A stretch of DNA of 64,000 bases from Gammaproteobacteria bacterium (GTDB taxonomy: Bacteria > Pseudomonadota > Gammaproteobacteria > Ga0077536), in NCBI GenBank assembly GCA_016209015.1, contig JACQWY010000018.1, forward strand, positions 124,001 through 188,000. The letters run 5' to 3'. A program made the translations under genes and the position numbers. Under the pieces are notes generated by a model. The model made no database searches. It had not been told where the DNA came from and was given only the letters and a program-made list of their open reading frames with translations. How positions within the stretch are numbered: position 1 is the first letter of the stretch; the number at the start of each line of letters is the position of its first letter. Positions 1 to 9,219 of this stretch are shown here, piece by piece.

Positions 1-379
1 CCCGCTGCACGGCCTGCCGCTCGAGCCAGGCGGCGAATATCGCCGAGAGCCAGATCCCTGCCTGCCAGAACGCGATGACCGTGATCGCCAAGGTCGCCGC
101 ACGGTCGATGCGCGCCGGCAGTGTGAGCGGGCCGAGCCCCGCGTAGAGCGCGAGCGCGAGCATGAACGCGGGGGAGGTGCGCCCGAACACCGCGAGCGGC
201 GCGTGCATGAACCCGAGGCGGCCGTATTTCACCAGGCGCGCGTGATAGCGTCCGAGCAGCCGGCGCGCGACGACGAGCGCGACGAAGACGACGAGCGTCA
301 CGCCCCAGGCGAGCGCCCAGTCCCCGAGTGTGTTGCCGAAGAACGGGGGCTCGAGGGCCGCGGCGGGCACGGCGGTCAT
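1..379 (-). CDS. Probable MscS-family mechanosensitive channel, N-terminal part (gene runs off the window)
   Basis: The reverse strand is open from an ATG at 379 to the window edge, giving the first 126 residues. The protein begins with a short polar stretch, then a hydrophobic segment (about residues 22-42), a basic loop, and two more hydrophobic segments (about 67-85 and 92-115). The pattern RTSPAFMLALALYAGL followed by LPARIDR and a WQAGIWLSAI helix resembles the membrane part of larger MscS-type channels, which release solutes on hypo-osmotic shock at the inner membrane. The pore helix and beta domain that would prove this lie outside the window, so the family call is tentative; the gene itself is well supported by its codon pattern and membrane topology. 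Confidence 0.55.
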   Translation of the reverse strand, partial: MTAVPAAALEPPFFGNTLGDWALAWGVTLVVFVALVVARRLLGRYHARLVKYGRLGFMHAPLAVFGRTSPAFMLALALYAGLGPLTLPARIDRAATLAITVIAFWQAGIWLSAIFAAWLERQAVQR

Positions 380-549
380 GTCCCGGCGCCCGGCGCGGTG
401 TTGCGGGATGAGGATTGCGGCATGGCGCGCTCCGGCGGCGAACGACTGAGCGCTGCCCTTGCATAAGCGGATCCACCCCGCGCGGCGCACGCTTCGCGCC
501 GGATGGCGCCCCCGGGCGGGCCGCGGCGGGCAGCGCAGGCACGCCGCGG

Positions 550-564
550 TTGTAAGTTTTACAA
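550..564. promoter_or_regulatory. Palindrome TTGTAA-GTT-TTACAA in the intergenic gap
   Basis: A perfect inverted repeat with 6-base arms and a 3-base spacer sits in a short AT-rich patch of the otherwise GC-rich gap between the divergent MscS-like gene and the gene at 660. It could be a regulator binding site for either direction. No convincing -35/-10 pair was found next to it, and the rest of 380-659 shows nothing recognisable. Confidence 0.3.
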
Positions 565-659
565 TAGATCTTCGATGTGCCGGGGTCCGCTGCTACGCTT
601 ACGGCGCTGAGGCCGGCCCGGGATCTGCGGCTGACCGCGAGGCTTGGAGAGATCGGCGC

Positions 660-1049
660 ATGCCGGCAGACGAACTTCCCGAAGACGTGATGGCTTTCGT
701 CGCGAGGCGCATCGACAGCGTGCCGCATCTCGAAGCGCTGCTGCTCCTGTGCGGGGACGCGGCCGTGCACTGGAGCGACGAGGCGCTCGCGCAGCGCGTC
801 TACGTCAGCCGCGAACGCGCGGCCGTGCTCCTGGCCGATCTCGCCCGCCTCGGCCTGCTTGCGCCCGTGGGGGGCGCCGGCGGGGGATATCGCTATGACG
901 GGAGCTGGGACACGGGCGGTTTGATGGCGCGCGTGGCGGAGACGTACCGGCGGCACCTCGTGCCCGTCTCGCGCTTCATCCATGCGAAGAGCGCGTCCGG
1001 CGCAGTGCACGAGTTCGCGCGGGCCTTCGAGTTCAAGAGGCGGGATTGA
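660..1049 (+). CDS. Small winged-helix-like protein of unknown function
   Basis: This 129-residue soluble protein has a central region (about residues 30-75) that reads like a winged helix: a helix with WSDEALAQRVYVSRERAAVLL followed by a short helix and a glycine-rich wing. The ATG at 660 was chosen because GGAGAG lies about ten bases upstream and the reading frame before it has no domain. The next two genes follow within a few bases, so the three probably form one operon with two small membrane proteins. The function is unknown; a DNA-binding or adaptor role is inference only. No sensor domain or catalytic motif is visible. Confidence 0.65.
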   Translation: MPADELPEDVMAFVARRIDSVPHLEALLLLCGDAAVHWSDEALAQRVYVSRERAAVLLADLARLGLLAPVGGAGGGYRYDGSWDTGGLMARVAETYRRHLVPVSRFIHAKSASGAVHEFARAFEFKRRD

Positions 1050-1050
1050 A

Positions 1051-1311
1051 ATGGGTGCGAGCGTCTACTTTCTCGGCTTCCTCACCACGCTGCTCTGCGC
1101 GGTGCTGCTCGCGCGCGGATACGCCCGCAGCCGGATGAAGCTCCTGCTGTGGAGCGCGTTGTGCTTCTTCGGCTTGACGGTCTCGAACGCGCTCGTCGTG
1201 CTCGATCTCGTGATTTTCCCGACGTCCGTCGACCTCCATCTGCTCAGGCTCGCGACAGCCGCGGTGTCGATGGTGTTGCTGCTGTTCGGTCTGCTCTGGG
1301 AAAGCGAGTGA
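1051..1311 (+). CDS. Small membrane protein, DUF5985-like (first of a tandem pair)
   Basis: The predicted 86-residue protein is almost wholly hydrophobic, with three likely transmembrane helices (about residues 4-22, 29-48 and 61-82) and short basic loops such as ARGYARSRMK. It starts one base after the stop of the preceding gene, so translation is probably coupled. The layout and the loop motif match the DUF5985 group of small proteobacterial membrane proteins, which often occur as adjacent pairs; the next gene is its paralogue. Biochemical function is not known. Identity as DUF5985 is from memory of the family pattern and should be treated as likely rather than certain. Confidence 0.7.
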   Translation: MGASVYFLGFLTTLLCAVLLARGYARSRMKLLLWSALCFFGLTVSNALVVLDLVIFPTSVDLHLLRLATAAVSMVLLLFGLLWESE

Positions 1312-1315
1312 GACC

Positions 1316-1576
1316 ATGATCGAAGGCTTCCTGCTCGGGATCATCGTCACCGCCTCGCTCGCGAGCGGCGCCTATTTCCTGAAGTTCTGGCGGCGCACGC
1401 GCGATCCGCTGTTCCTCGCCTTCGGCCTCGCGTTCACGATCGAGGGCTGCAACCGGCTCGGCTTCCTGTTCCTCCCGAAGCCGAACGAGGGCAGCCCGGC
1501 GATCTACGTCGTGCGCCTGCTCGCGTTCATGCTGATCCTCGCGGCGATCGTCTGGAAGAACCGGCGCGGGACGTGA
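1316..1576 (+). CDS. Small membrane protein, DUF5985-like (second of the pair)
   Basis: This 86-residue protein has the same length and topology as its upstream neighbour: three hydrophobic helices separated by a basic loop (FWRRTRDPLFLAF) and a middle segment (AFTIEGCNRLGFLF). It begins four bases after the upstream stop. The two proteins probably act together in the inner membrane, perhaps as a heteromer, but no catalytic residues are evident and no role is known. The three-gene order (winged-helix-like protein, membrane protein, membrane protein) is compact enough to be one transcription unit. The gene ends 68 bases from the convergent allophanate hydrolase. Confidence 0.7.
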   Translation: MIEGFLLGIIVTASLASGAYFLKFWRRTRDPLFLAFGLAFTIEGCNRLGFLFLPKPNEGSPAIYVVRLLAFMLILAAIVWKNRRGT

Positions 1577-1644
1577 CGCGGCGACACGTCGACCGCCTGC
1601 GGCGAAGCTGCGATCGAGCCGCGTCCTGCATCGGCACCTACGAG

Positions 1645-3429
1645 TCACTCCCGCCCCAGCCACGCGCGCCAGCCGCCGTACGACGTGATGTCCGTCGCGC
1701 CGGCGAGCGCGTGGTGCTCGCAGAGGAAGCCCGTGACGTACGAAGCGTCGGCGAGCTCGACGCGGCCGAGACCGAGCGGTGACGGGATGCCGGCGAGGAA
1801 GCTGCCGATGGTCTCGATGGGCAGCGACCAGACTTCGACCTCGATTGCGGCACCGTCCTCCGCGACGCGCACGAGCCCCGGCCGCGCCGGCGGCCCGCCG
1901 GGCAGCGCGTAGAAGCGATACGCGGGCGCCGTCGTCGTCGCCGCGACGAGCGTGCCGCCCCGTGCCGTGAGCTGGAGGTTCAGCGGCAATCCCGAGAGAT
2001 GCGCACCGCAGACCGCGATCGACAGCCGGCCCGACGCCTCGTGCGCTTTGCGCGCAGCGCTGACGCGCGGATGGCCCGTCGCCCCGAGCGGCAATGCGAA
2101 CGCGGCCTCGAGCCGCGCCGCATACGCCGCGAGCGCGCCGTCCGCGAATGCCGGCCCGAACAGCGTCACGCCGCGCGGGAGCGCATCGGCGCCGAAGCCT
2201 GCGGGCACGGCGATCGCCGCGTAGTCGAGCAGGTTCATGAAGTTCGTGTAGTGGCCGAGGCGCGAGTTGAGCGCGATCGGATCGGCCTCGAGCTCGGCGA
2301 TCGTGTAGATCGCGGGTGCCGTCGGCGTGAGCACGAAGTCGAGGCCTTCGAGCGCGCGATCGGCGAGTCGCTTCAACGCTTTCAGACGATACTGCGCTTC
2401 GAAGGCCTCGACCGCCGTGCGGCCGCGCGCGCCCTCGATGATCGTACGCGTCACCGGGAACAGCACGTCCGGCGCGTGCTCGACGAGATCCCGGATCGCC
2501 GCATAGCGCTCCGCCACCCACGGGCCTTCGTAGAGCAGACGTGCGGCGTCGAGGAAGGGCGCGAGATCGCACGTCACGCCCTCGCCGCCCGCGGCGATGA
2601 GTGCGGCGGCCGAGGCGTCGAAACGCGCGGCGGTCTCACCGTCGCCGTAGTACTCGAGCGCCGCGGGCACGCCGAAGCGGAAGCGCTCGCGCACCGCCTG
2701 GCCGGTGCCCGCCGGGCGCGAGTAGGGATCGTCCGCATCGAAGGCCGCCGCGACGCCGAGCACGGCCTCGGCATCCGCGACGTCGAGCGCGAAGATGCTC
2801 ACGCAGTCGAGCGAGCGGCAGGCCGGCACGACGCCGCGCGTGCTCACGAGCCCGCAGCTCGGCTTCACGCCGACGAGGTTGTTGAACGCCGCCGGCACGC
2901 GACCCGAGCCCGCGGTGTCCGTGCCGAGCGCGAAGCTCGCGAGCCCGAGCGCGACGGCGAGCGCCGAGCCCGAGCTCGAACCGCCGGAGACGTAGGCCGG
3001 ATCGAAGGCGTTGCGGCCCGGGCCGTAGGGCGAGCGCGTGCCGACGAGGCCGGTCGCGAATTGATCGAGGTTCGTCTTGCCGACCGGGATCGCCCCCGCC
3101 GCCACGAGCCGCGCGACGACGGTCGCGGATTGCGCCGGCACACGGGCGTAAGCCGGGCAGGCGGCCGTCGTGGGCACGCCCGCGAGATCGATGTTGTCCT
3201 TCACTGCGAACGGAATGCCGTAGAGCGGCAGCGAAGCCGGATCGCTGGCGGCGAGGCGCTCGAAGTAAGGCGCGAGCTCCGCGGCGGACAAGACGTGGAT
3301 CCAGGCGTTGTGCATTTCGGTCGCAGCGATACGCTCGCGGATTTGCGCGAATACCGCGGCGGGCGTCAGGCGCGCTTCGCGATACGCCGCGGCCAGAACG
3401 GGAATCGAGAGGTTCGATGCGCTGCTCAC
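1645..3429 (-). CDS. atzF: Allophanate hydrolase
   Basis: This 594-residue protein hydrolyses allophanate to two ammonia and two CO2 and is the last step of the operon. The N-terminal two thirds is an amidase-signature domain. Lys77 lies in AVKDN, the serine-rich loop SGGSSSGSA is at about 148-156, and Ser175 in TDTAGSGR is the likely nucleophile. The C-terminal part (from about 440) is the allophanate-hydrolase-specific domain that decarboxylates the intermediate. Length is normal for the family. It begins with GTG at 3429, four bases after the carboxylase stop, so the two are cotranscribed. The start is set by this spacing and by the end of the amidase N-terminal helix. Confidence 0.93.
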   Translation of the reverse strand: MSSASNLSIPVLAAAYREARLTPAAVFAQIRERIAATEMHNAWIHVLSAAELAPYFERLAASDPASLPLYGIPFAVKDNIDLAGVPTTAACPAYARVPAQSATVVARLVAAGAIPVGKTNLDQFATGLVGTRSPYGPGRNAFDPAYVSGGSSSGSALAVALGLASFALGTDTAGSGRVPAAFNNLVGVKPSCGLVSTRGVVPACRSLDCVSIFALDVADAEAVLGVAAAFDADDPYSRPAGTGQAVRERFRFGVPAALEYYGDGETAARFDASAAALIAAGGEGVTCDLAPFLDAARLLYEGPWVAERYAAIRDLVEHAPDVLFPVTRTIIEGARGRTAVEAFEAQYRLKALKRLADRALEGLDFVLTPTAPAIYTIAELEADPIALNSRLGHYTNFMNLLDYAAIAVPAGFGADALPRGVTLFGPAFADGALAAYAARLEAAFALPLGATGHPRVSAARKAHEASGRLSIAVCGAHLSGLPLNLQLTARGGTLVAATTTAPAYRFYALPGGPPARPGLVRVAEDGAAIEVEVWSLPIETIGSFLAGIPSPLGLGRVELADASYVTGFLCEHHALAGATDITSYGGWRAWLGRE

Positions 3430-3433
3430 GTGA

Positions 3434-6400
3434 TCACTCTTCGCCGTGTTCCAGCACGAGCAGGCGCTGGCCGGGTGCGACCTGCGCGCCGATCGCGCAC
3501 AGCACGCGGCTCACGACGCCGTCGCGCTCGGCGGTGACGGCGATCTCCATCTTCATCGACTCGATGACGACGAGCGTGTCGCCGGTCGCGACGCGCGCCC
3601 CGGCCGCGACGTTGATCTGCCAGATGCTGCCGTGGACGTGCGTCCCGACCTCGGATTCCGTCGCGGCGAGCGGCGCGTCCTCGCCTTCCGCGGCCGCGAA
3701 GCCGGCCGCGTCCGCGACGGTGTCCGTGCCCGCGGCGCGCCAGCGCGCGCGCTCCTCCTCGAAAGCCGCCTGCTGGCGATCCTTGAACGTCGCGATCGAG
3801 GTCGCGTTCTGCTTCAGGAACTCGTTGTACTCGCGCAGACTGAACCGCGTGTTCTCGATCTGCAGCGGATAGCGGCCGTGCGGAAAATCCGCCCGGATGT
3901 CGAGCAGCTCCTCCGCGCTCACGGGATAGAAGCGGATCTGATCGAAGAAGCGCAGCAGCCAGGGCTGCTCGAATTCGGCCGTGCGCTGGAAGCGGTTCCA
4001 CATCTGCAGCGTGCGGCCGACGAATTGATAGCCGCCCGGGCCTTCCATACCGTACACGCAGAGATACGAACCGCCGATGCCGACGGCATTCTCCGGCGTC
4101 CAGGTGCGCGCCGGGTTGTACTTCGTCGTCACGAGCCGGTGGCGCGGATCGAGCGGCGTGGCGACCGGTGCGCCGAGATAGACGTCGCCGAGCCCCATCA
4201 CGAGATAGCTCGCGCCGAAGACGATGCGCCTCACGTCATCGATGCCGTCGAGGCCGTTGATGCGGCGGATGAACTCGAGATTGCTCGGACACCAGGGCGC
4301 GTCGGGACGCACGGACTGCATGTATTTCTCGATCGCGAGACGCGTCGCGGGATCGTCCCAGGACAGCGGCAGGTGCACGATGCGCGCGGGCACTTCGAGA
4401 TCCGCGATGCCGCCGAGCTCGTGCTCCAGCGCGCGCAACTCGTCGATCAGCGCGGCGAGCTTCAGCACGCGGCTGTCGTAGTGGATCTGCAGCGAGCGGA
4501 TGCCGGGCGTGAGATCGACGATGCCCGGATGTGCGCGGCTCTCCAGCCTGAGCATCAGCGCGTGCACGCGGAAGCGCAGGTTGATGTCGAGCACCTGCGC
4601 GCCGTATTCGACGAGCAGATACTTGTCGCCCGAGGGCCGGTACGCGACGCCGACGGGGTGATCCGGCGGCGCGACGCGTTCGAGCACCGGGCTCGCGAGT
4701 GCGGCAGGCCGCCAGGCCGGGGCGATGGGCTCCAAGGTCGCGACGAGCTCGTCCTGCGCGGCCTCGAGCGCGTTCGCCGCGGCCTGATCGACCGGCACGA
4801 AGCGGATGCGGTCGCCGGGACGCAACTGACCGAGCATCCAGAGGTCGGCCGTGATCACCGTCGCGGGGCACACGAAGCCGCCGAGGCTCGGGCCGTCGGG
4901 GCCGAGGATCACGGGCATGTCGCCCGTGAAATCGACGGTGCCGATCGCATAGGCATTGTCGTGCAGGTTCGAGGGATGCAGGCCCGCTTCGCCGCCGTCC
5001 GGCCGCGCCCACTCGGGCTTCGGGCCGATGAGGCGCACGCCCGTGCGGCTCGAATTGTAATGGACCTCCCACTCCGTCGCGAAAAACGTCGCGATGTCGG
5101 CGGGCGTGAAGAAATCGGGTGCGCCGTGCGGGCCGTAGATCACGCGCAGCGTCCACGGCGAGCCGAGCGCGGGGCGCAAGGCGTTCGCGAGTGCGGGACC
5201 GGCCGCGGGCGGCGGCTGATCGGAGAGATGCAGCACGTCGGCGAGGCGCAGGCGCCGTCCGCCGTGACCGCCGAAACGCCCGAGCGTGAAAGTCGCGCGG
5301 CTGCCGAGGTACTGCGGCACGTCGAGCCCGCCGTGCACGCAGAGATAGGCGCGCGCGCCGGCGCCGTGTACGGCGCCGAGCGTCAGCACGCCGCCTGCCG
5401 GCACGGTGAACGGCTGCCACCACGGCACGGGCCGGCCGTCGAGATGCGCGTCGAGCGCGGCGCCGCCGAGACAGACGAGCGCGTCGACGTTGAATCTCAG
5501 CGTCGGTCCCGAGATCGTGATCTCGAGCCCCGCCGCGTCGGGACCATTGCCGAGCAGACGGTTCGCGAGACGGAACGAGAGCGCGTCCATCGGTCCGGAC
5601 GGCGGCACGCCGACCGCCCAGTAGCCGACGCGTCCCGGATGGTCCTGCACGGTGGTATCCGTGCCGGGCGCGATCACTTCGATCGTGCGCGCGGTGAACG
5701 GCAGCCCCGCGAGCAGGCGCGTCGTGTGCCGTCCCGCGCGGAAGACTTCGTTCACGATCACCTGGCGCAGGTAGTCGAGGTTCGTCTCCACGCCCGCGAT
5801 GCGCGTCGCGCGCAGCGCTTCACCGAGATCCGCGAGCGCGGCCTCGCGATCGGCGGAGGTCACGATGATCTTCGCGAGCAGGGGATCGTAGAACGGCGAG
5901 ACTTCGACGCCGGCCGTCACCCAGGTGTCGCAGCGCGCGAAATCCGGGAACACGGCTTCGGTGATCAATCCCGCGGCGGGCTGGAAGTCCTTCGCCGGAT
6001 CTTCGGCATAGAGGCGCACCTGGATCGCGTGCGCGGCGGGCGGCCGCGCCGCGAGCCCGAGCGGAATCGGATCGCCGGCAGCCGCGGCGAGCATCCATTC
6101 CACGAGGTCGATGCCCATCACCTGCTCAGTCACGCCGTGCTCGACCTGCAGGCGCGTGTTCACCTCCAGGAAGTAGTGCTCGCCGGCCGCGGCGTCGACG
6201 ACGTATTCGACGGTGCCGGCAGAGCGATAGCCGACGGATTCGCCGAGCGTGACGGCGTGCTCGCGCAGAGCGGCACGCATCGCGTCCGGCAGATTCGGCG
6301 CCGGGCTCTCCTCCACGACTTTCTGGTTGCGGCGCTGGAGCGAACAATCACGCTCGGGCAGCGCGACGACGCGCCCGCGGCCGTCGCCGAAGATCTGCAC

Positions 6401-7027
6401 TTCGACGTGGCGGGCGGCCGCGACGAATTTCTCGAGATAGAGGCCGCCGTCCGCGAAGTTGTTCTTCGACAGCCGCTGCACGGTCTCGAATCCGGCGGCG
6501 AGCGTCGCCGCGTCGCGACAGAGCTGCATGCCGATGCCGCCGCCGCCCGCCGTGCTCTTCAGCATCACGGGATAACCGATGCGCGCCGCCGCCGCGAGCG
6601 CCTCGTCGACGTCCGCGAGCAGCTCCGTGCCGGGCAGGAGCGGCATGCCGCAGGCGCGGGCGAGCCTGCGCGCCGTGTGCTTCAGGCCGAAATCGCGGAT
6701 CTGCTGCGGGGTCGGGCCGATGAACGAGATGCCGGCGGCCTCGCAGGCTTCGGCGAACGCGGCGTTCTCCGAGAGGAAGCCGTAACCCGGATGGATCGCC
6801 TCCGCACCCGTCGCGCGCGCGACTTCGAGGATCTTCGCGGCATCGAGATAGGACGTCGCCGCCACGCCCTCGCCGATCAGCACCGCCTCGTCGGCCTCGA
6901 AGACGTGCCGCGACTGGGCGTCGGCCCGCGTGTAGACGGCGATCGAGCGCACGCCGAGACGATGCAGCGTGCGGATGATGCGGCAGGCAATCGCGCCGCG
7001 ATTCGCGATGAGTACGCGTTTGAACAT
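3434..7027 (-). CDS. Biotin-dependent guanidine/urea carboxylase
   Basis: This 1197-residue single-chain carboxylase has the order expected for urea carboxylase. A biotin carboxylase domain comes first (ATP loop GGGGIGMQ at about 161-168, then [16 protein letters not shown]). Two carboxyltransferase (KipA/KipI-like, AHS) domains follow from about residue 447 to the 1050s. A C-terminal biotinyl domain carries the acceptor Lys1159 in ESMKMEI. Enzymes of this type carboxylate urea or guanidine. Because the operon carries two DUF1989 partners and a guanidine-I riboswitch, guanidine is the more likely substrate here (known from work on carboxyguanidine deiminases). I cannot assign specificity from active-site residues. 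It lies 79 bases after the upstream DUF1989 gene. Confidence 0.93.
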   Translation of the reverse strand: MFKRVLIANRGAIACRIIRTLHRLGVRSIAVYTRADAQSRHVFEADEAVLIGEGVAATSYLDAAKILEVARATGAEAIHPGYGFLSENAAFAEACEAAGISFIGPTPQQIRDFGLKHTARRLARACGMPLLPGTELLADVDEALAAAARIGYPVMLKSTAGGGGIGMQLCRDAATLAAGFETVQRLSKNNFADGGLYLEKFVAAARHVEVQIFGDGRGRVVALPERDCSLQRRNQKVVEESPAPNLPDAMRAALREHAVTLGESVGYRSAGTVEYVVDAAAGEHYFLEVNTRLQVEHGVTEQVMGIDLVEWMLAAAAGDPIPLGLAARPPAAHAIQVRLYAEDPAKDFQPAAGLITEAVFPDFARCDTWVTAGVEVSPFYDPLLAKIIVTSADREAALADLGEALRATRIAGVETNLDYLRQVIVNEVFRAGRHTTRLLAGLPFTARTIEVIAPGTDTTVQDHPGRVGYWAVGVPPSGPMDALSFRLANRLLGNGPDAAGLEITISGPTLRFNVDALVCLGGAALDAHLDGRPVPWWQPFTVPAGGVLTLGAVHGAGARAYLCVHGGLDVPQYLGSRATFTLGRFGGHGGRRLRLADVLHLSDQPPPAAGPALANALRPALGSPWTLRVIYGPHGAPDFFTPADIATFFATEWEVHYNSSRTGVRLIGPKPEWARPDGGEAGLHPSNLHDNAYAIGTVDFTGDMPVILGPDGPSLGGFVCPATVITADLWMLGQLRPGDRIRFVPVDQAAANALEAAQDELVATLEPIAPAWRPAALASPVLERVAPPDHPVGVAYRPSGDKYLLVEYGAQVLDINLRFRVHALMLRLESRAHPGIVDLTPGIRSLQIHYDSRVLKLAALIDELRALEHELGGIADLEVPARIVHLPLSWDDPATRLAIEKYMQSVRPDAPWCPSNLEFIRRINGLDGIDDVRRIVFGASYLVMGLGDVYLGAPVATPLDPRHRLVTTKYNPARTWTPENAVGIGGSYLCVYGMEGPGGYQFVGRTLQMWNRFQRTAEFEQPWLLRFFDQIRFYPVSAEELLDIRADFPHGRYPLQIENTRFSLREYNEFLKQNATSIATFKDRQQAAFEEERARWRAAGTDTVADAAGFAAAEGEDAPLAATESEVGTHVHGSIWQINVAAGARVATGDTLVVIESMKMEIAVTAERDGVVSRVLCAIGAQVAPGQRLLVLEHGEE

Positions 7028-7106
7028 TCCTTCTGGCTCCCTTCGAGGCCCCGCGGGCGGGGCGCAGGTCGCGCGGCGATCGCGCCGCGTCCGATGTCGG
7101 CCCGGC

Positions 7107-7754
7107 TCAGGCTTCCCAGATCAACATGCGCACCGGCGTCGGGTCGTACGCGTTGCACGGGTTGTTGAGCTGGGGGCAATTCGAGACGAGACACAGCACG
7201 TCCATCAGGGCCTCGAGCTCGACGTACTTCCCGGCTTCCGAGATCCCGTCCTCGAACGTCAGACCGCCCGCGGGCGTGACCGGCACGTTCATGAAGAAAT
7301 TGATGTTCGGCGCGAGGTCGCGCTTCGACAGCGGGATCGGTGAATCGGCGATCGCCTTCAGAAAACTGTCGCGGCAGTTGTGCATGTAGCGCTTCTCGAG
7401 CGCGTAACGCACCTGGTTGCTCTCCGCGGCGCAGGCGCCGCCGAGCGTGTCGTGACGCCCGCAGGTGTCGGCGACGATGCGCAACATCGGGCGCCCGGCG
7501 TTCGAGTAGAGCGTCGAGCCGGTCGTGAGATAGACATTGTTCTGCAGGCGCAGCGTATCCACGGCGCTGTAGCGCTCGCGCGGATCCTGGGCGTTGTAGA
7601 ACAGCGTATCGACGGCCTGGTTGCCCTGCAGATCGAGGATGCGCAGAACCTGGCCGCGTTCGATGACGTGCAGCCAGGGTTCGCCGGCGGGGACGATGTG
7701 ATCGTGGAGCGCGCGCGCGGGATCGCGCGGACTGGAAGTCAATGCGGTGCTCAT
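7107..7754 (-). CDS. DUF1989 protein, UAAP2-type; probable carboxyguanidine deiminase subunit
   Basis: The 215-residue product belongs to the urea-carboxylase-associated DUF1989 proteins. Recognisable segments are [15 protein letters not shown] (about 43-57), a [19 protein letters not shown] stretch and a Cys/His-bearing [11 protein letters not shown] segment. Pairs of these proteins have been shown to form a heteromeric carboxyguanidine deiminase that converts carboxyguanidine to allophanate and ammonia. The ATG at 7754 was chosen because it is preceded by GGAGGCGAGC-like purine-rich sequence and lies 11 bases from the upstream paralogue. Which of the two proteins corresponds to CgdA or CgdB was not decided. 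It is the second gene of the operon. Confidence 0.88.
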   Translation of the reverse strand: MSTALTSSPRDPARALHDHIVPAGEPWLHVIERGQVLRILDLQGNQAVDTLFYNAQDPRERYSAVDTLRLQNNVYLTTGSTLYSNAGRPMLRIVADTCGRHDTLGGACAAESNQVRYALEKRYMHNCRDSFLKAIADSPIPLSKRDLAPNINFFMNVPVTPAGGLTFEDGISEAGKYVELEALMDVLCLVSNCPQLNNPCNAYDPTPVRMLIWEA

Positions 7755-7765
7755 GCTCGCCTCCT

Positions 7766-8497
7766 TCAATCCTGGCAGTGGTAGAGCGCGTTGTTCGCGT
7801 AACCGCGCTGGTTCTCGGGACAGCGGCGGAAGCAGGCGTCGTCGGAATGCACCTGCGGCACGCGCGCGATCGAGCAGAGCACGGGCTTCGGCGCCCAGGC
7901 CGCTGCGGGGTCGAGCGGGTGCGGCGCGGTGTTGAGGACGACGAGCACGTCCATCTCCGCCCGCAGCCAGACGTGGGCGCGCGCTTTCGCGTGGCCCGTA
8001 TCGAACTTCAAGCGGCCGGACTCGTCGGCCGTCACCTTGCTGAAGAAGTTCACGCCGGGCAGCAGATCCCGCAGCCCGAGGCCCCACTTGCCCAGCTCGA
8101 CGAGGAATAGCTCGCGCCCGCTGCGCTGGAACGCGTTGCGATGCTCCTGATAGCGCGCCTGACCGTAGCGCGCGGTGACGAGCGCCTCGTCGGAGACGCC
8201 GCACAGCGGATCGTGCCAGCCGCTCGTGTCCTCGCTGATCGCGACGAGGATGCGGCCCATGTCGGAATAGCAGACGTGTCCGGCGGTGAGATGCGCGGTG
8301 TGCTGAGCCTTCAGCGTATCCGGCATGTTGTAGCGCTCCAGCTTGTCCGCGGCGTTGAAGAAGAGCGCGGAACAGTTCGCGCCGCCGTCGATGTCCGTGA
8401 GCTTCAGGCCGAAACCGCGCTTGAGGATCCCGGACCATGCGCGCCCACCGGGCACGCTCTCTTCGCGGACGGGATTCGAAGTGATGAGCGGGCTCAT
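7766..8497 (-). CDS. DUF1989 protein, UAAP1-type; probable carboxyguanidine deiminase subunit
   Basis: This 243-residue paralogue of the next gene contains the DUF1989 pattern ([19 protein letters not shown], then [10 protein letters not shown]) and a C-terminal segment with several Cys and His residues ([14 protein letters not shown], near 215-230). Together with its neighbour it is expected to deiminate carboxyguanidine. The ATG at 8497 overlaps the stop of a 20-codon ORF by ATGA, and GAGGG lies seven bases upstream of the start, so it may be translated both by coupling and independently. It is the first full-length gene of the operon and follows the guanidine-I riboswitch by about 110 bases. 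Confidence 0.88.
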   Translation of the reverse strand: MSPLITSNPVREESVPGGRAWSGILKRGFGLKLTDIDGGANCSALFFNAADKLERYNMPDTLKAQHTAHLTAGHVCYSDMGRILVAISEDTSGWHDPLCGVSDEALVTARYGQARYQEHRNAFQRSGRELFLVELGKWGLGLRDLLPGVNFFSKVTADESGRLKFDTGHAKARAHVWLRAEMDVLVVLNTAPHPLDPAAAWAPKPVLCSIARVPQVHSDDACFRRCPENQRGYANNALYHCQD

Positions 8498-8556
8498 CGG
8501 CGAGCCCTCGGCGGATGGGCGGGTGCGCGCGCAGACGCCCGTGGATCGTTCAGCAT
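8494..8556 (-). CDS. 20-codon leader ORF between riboswitch and operon
   Basis: An ATG at 8556 has a very strong Shine-Dalgarno sequence (GAGGGAG at 8569-8563, six-base spacing), and its 20-residue frame ends in a TGA that overlaps the ATG of the UAAP1 gene. The peptide is rich in Arg, Ala and Pro ([12 protein letters not shown] at its end). It is not similar to anything I recognise. Its placement suggests a coupling peptide that carries ribosomes, released by the riboswitch, onto the operon. It could also be a chance frame in front of the true start, so it is offered with moderate confidence. Confidence 0.4.
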   Translation of the reverse strand: MLNDPRASARAPAHPPRARR

Positions 8557-8607
8557 GATGAGCTCCCTCTTCAGTTACACGTCAGAATCAAAGCACAGGA
8601 GGACCAG

Positions 8608-8716
8608 TCGTCGACCTCCCGGGCTTTTGTCCCGCCGTGTAACCTCCGCGAGAGAGGTCGGCCGCTCTCGGACCAGCGTTCGCATGTGCGAACCGGAACC
8701 CTAGCGTCCCATTCAT
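8608..8716 (-). promoter_or_regulatory. Guanidine-I (ykkC) riboswitch
   Basis: The reverse strand carries the conserved blocks of the ykkC class in order: CTAGGGTTCCGG at 8704-8693, CTGGTCCGAGAG at 8676-8665, a variable hairpin ACCTC...GAGGT, and the 3' block ACGGCGGGACAAAAGCCCGGG ending near 8616 (given here by its core GACAAAAGCCCGGG). This class binds guanidinium and activates guanidine-detoxifying or -degrading genes. After the aptamer, GGAGG (8619-8615) can pair with CCTCC (8602-8598), and CCTCC could otherwise pair with the GAGGGAG ribosome site at 8569-8563. A translational on-switch is therefore a reasonable model. No T-rich terminator follows. Confidence 0.93.
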
Positions 8717-8861
8717 CCTGCGATCCGTCGCTTTCGCGCCGCACCGACCCGCATCGACGTCCCTGTTCTCACCGGCGCGCACAGGCGTCGGGGAGCGTCC
8801 TGCCGTGAACAGCAATCGGCGATCGTCGTCTCGCCGCTGGTTCTCCGTCGTCGTCACGTAG

Positions 8862-8877
8862 AGCGAGAACCGTGCCA
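8862..8877 (-). promoter_or_regulatory. Sigma-54-like promoter upstream of the riboswitch
   Basis: On the reverse strand TGGCACGGTTCTCGCT matches the -24/-12 pattern (TGGCAC, then GC exactly ten bases after GG; one mismatch to the usual TTGC). It points toward the riboswitch, placing the RNA start near 8850 and the aptamer about 135 bases downstream. Nitrogen-scavenging operons are often sigma-54/NtrC dependent, which fits, but no clear NtrC site was found upstream, and a 16-base match can arise by chance. Confidence 0.4.
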
Positions 8878-9219
8878 GTCGCGGCGCGCCGACGGGATTG
8901 CAATGCGCGGACTGCGGGCATCGAACGGCGTCGTCGCCGAGCCGATGCGATCGCGCGCTACGCTTGGGCAGCAGCCGCCTGTCGCGCACCGATTTAGTCC
9001 AAAACAGATCCGGCGCGTCGCTGGCGGCGACCCGCACGGCGCGAGGAAGCGTTGCTCGTCGCTCACGAGGCGCACGTCGCGCGAGCGCCTCCCCATCGCG
9101 AAGCCCGCCTGTGCGCGGCGCAGGACGTCGCAGTGCGATCGCATCACGCCCGCTGCGCGACCTCGAGGCGAGGACAAAAGAAGTTCTATTCCGAACTGCC
9201 GGGACGATACACCGGCAGG
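8878..9219. other. Intergenic stretch with no recognisable feature
   Basis: No gene is supported here: frames on both strands lack ribosome sites and recognisable protein composition, and the longest reverse frame runs straight through the riboswitch. Any upstream activator sites for the guanidine operon would be expected in this interval. A weak similarity between CAGATCCGG near 9008 and CAAATCCGG near 10189 was seen and not interpreted. Confidence 0.5.

Noticed and set aside
3446-7168. A 1240-codon open frame on the plus strand opposite the carboxylase gene
   Set aside because: It is the antisense of a well-conserved gene; long shadow frames are expected where third positions are almost always G or C. 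Composition is Arg/Glu/His-rich with no domain.
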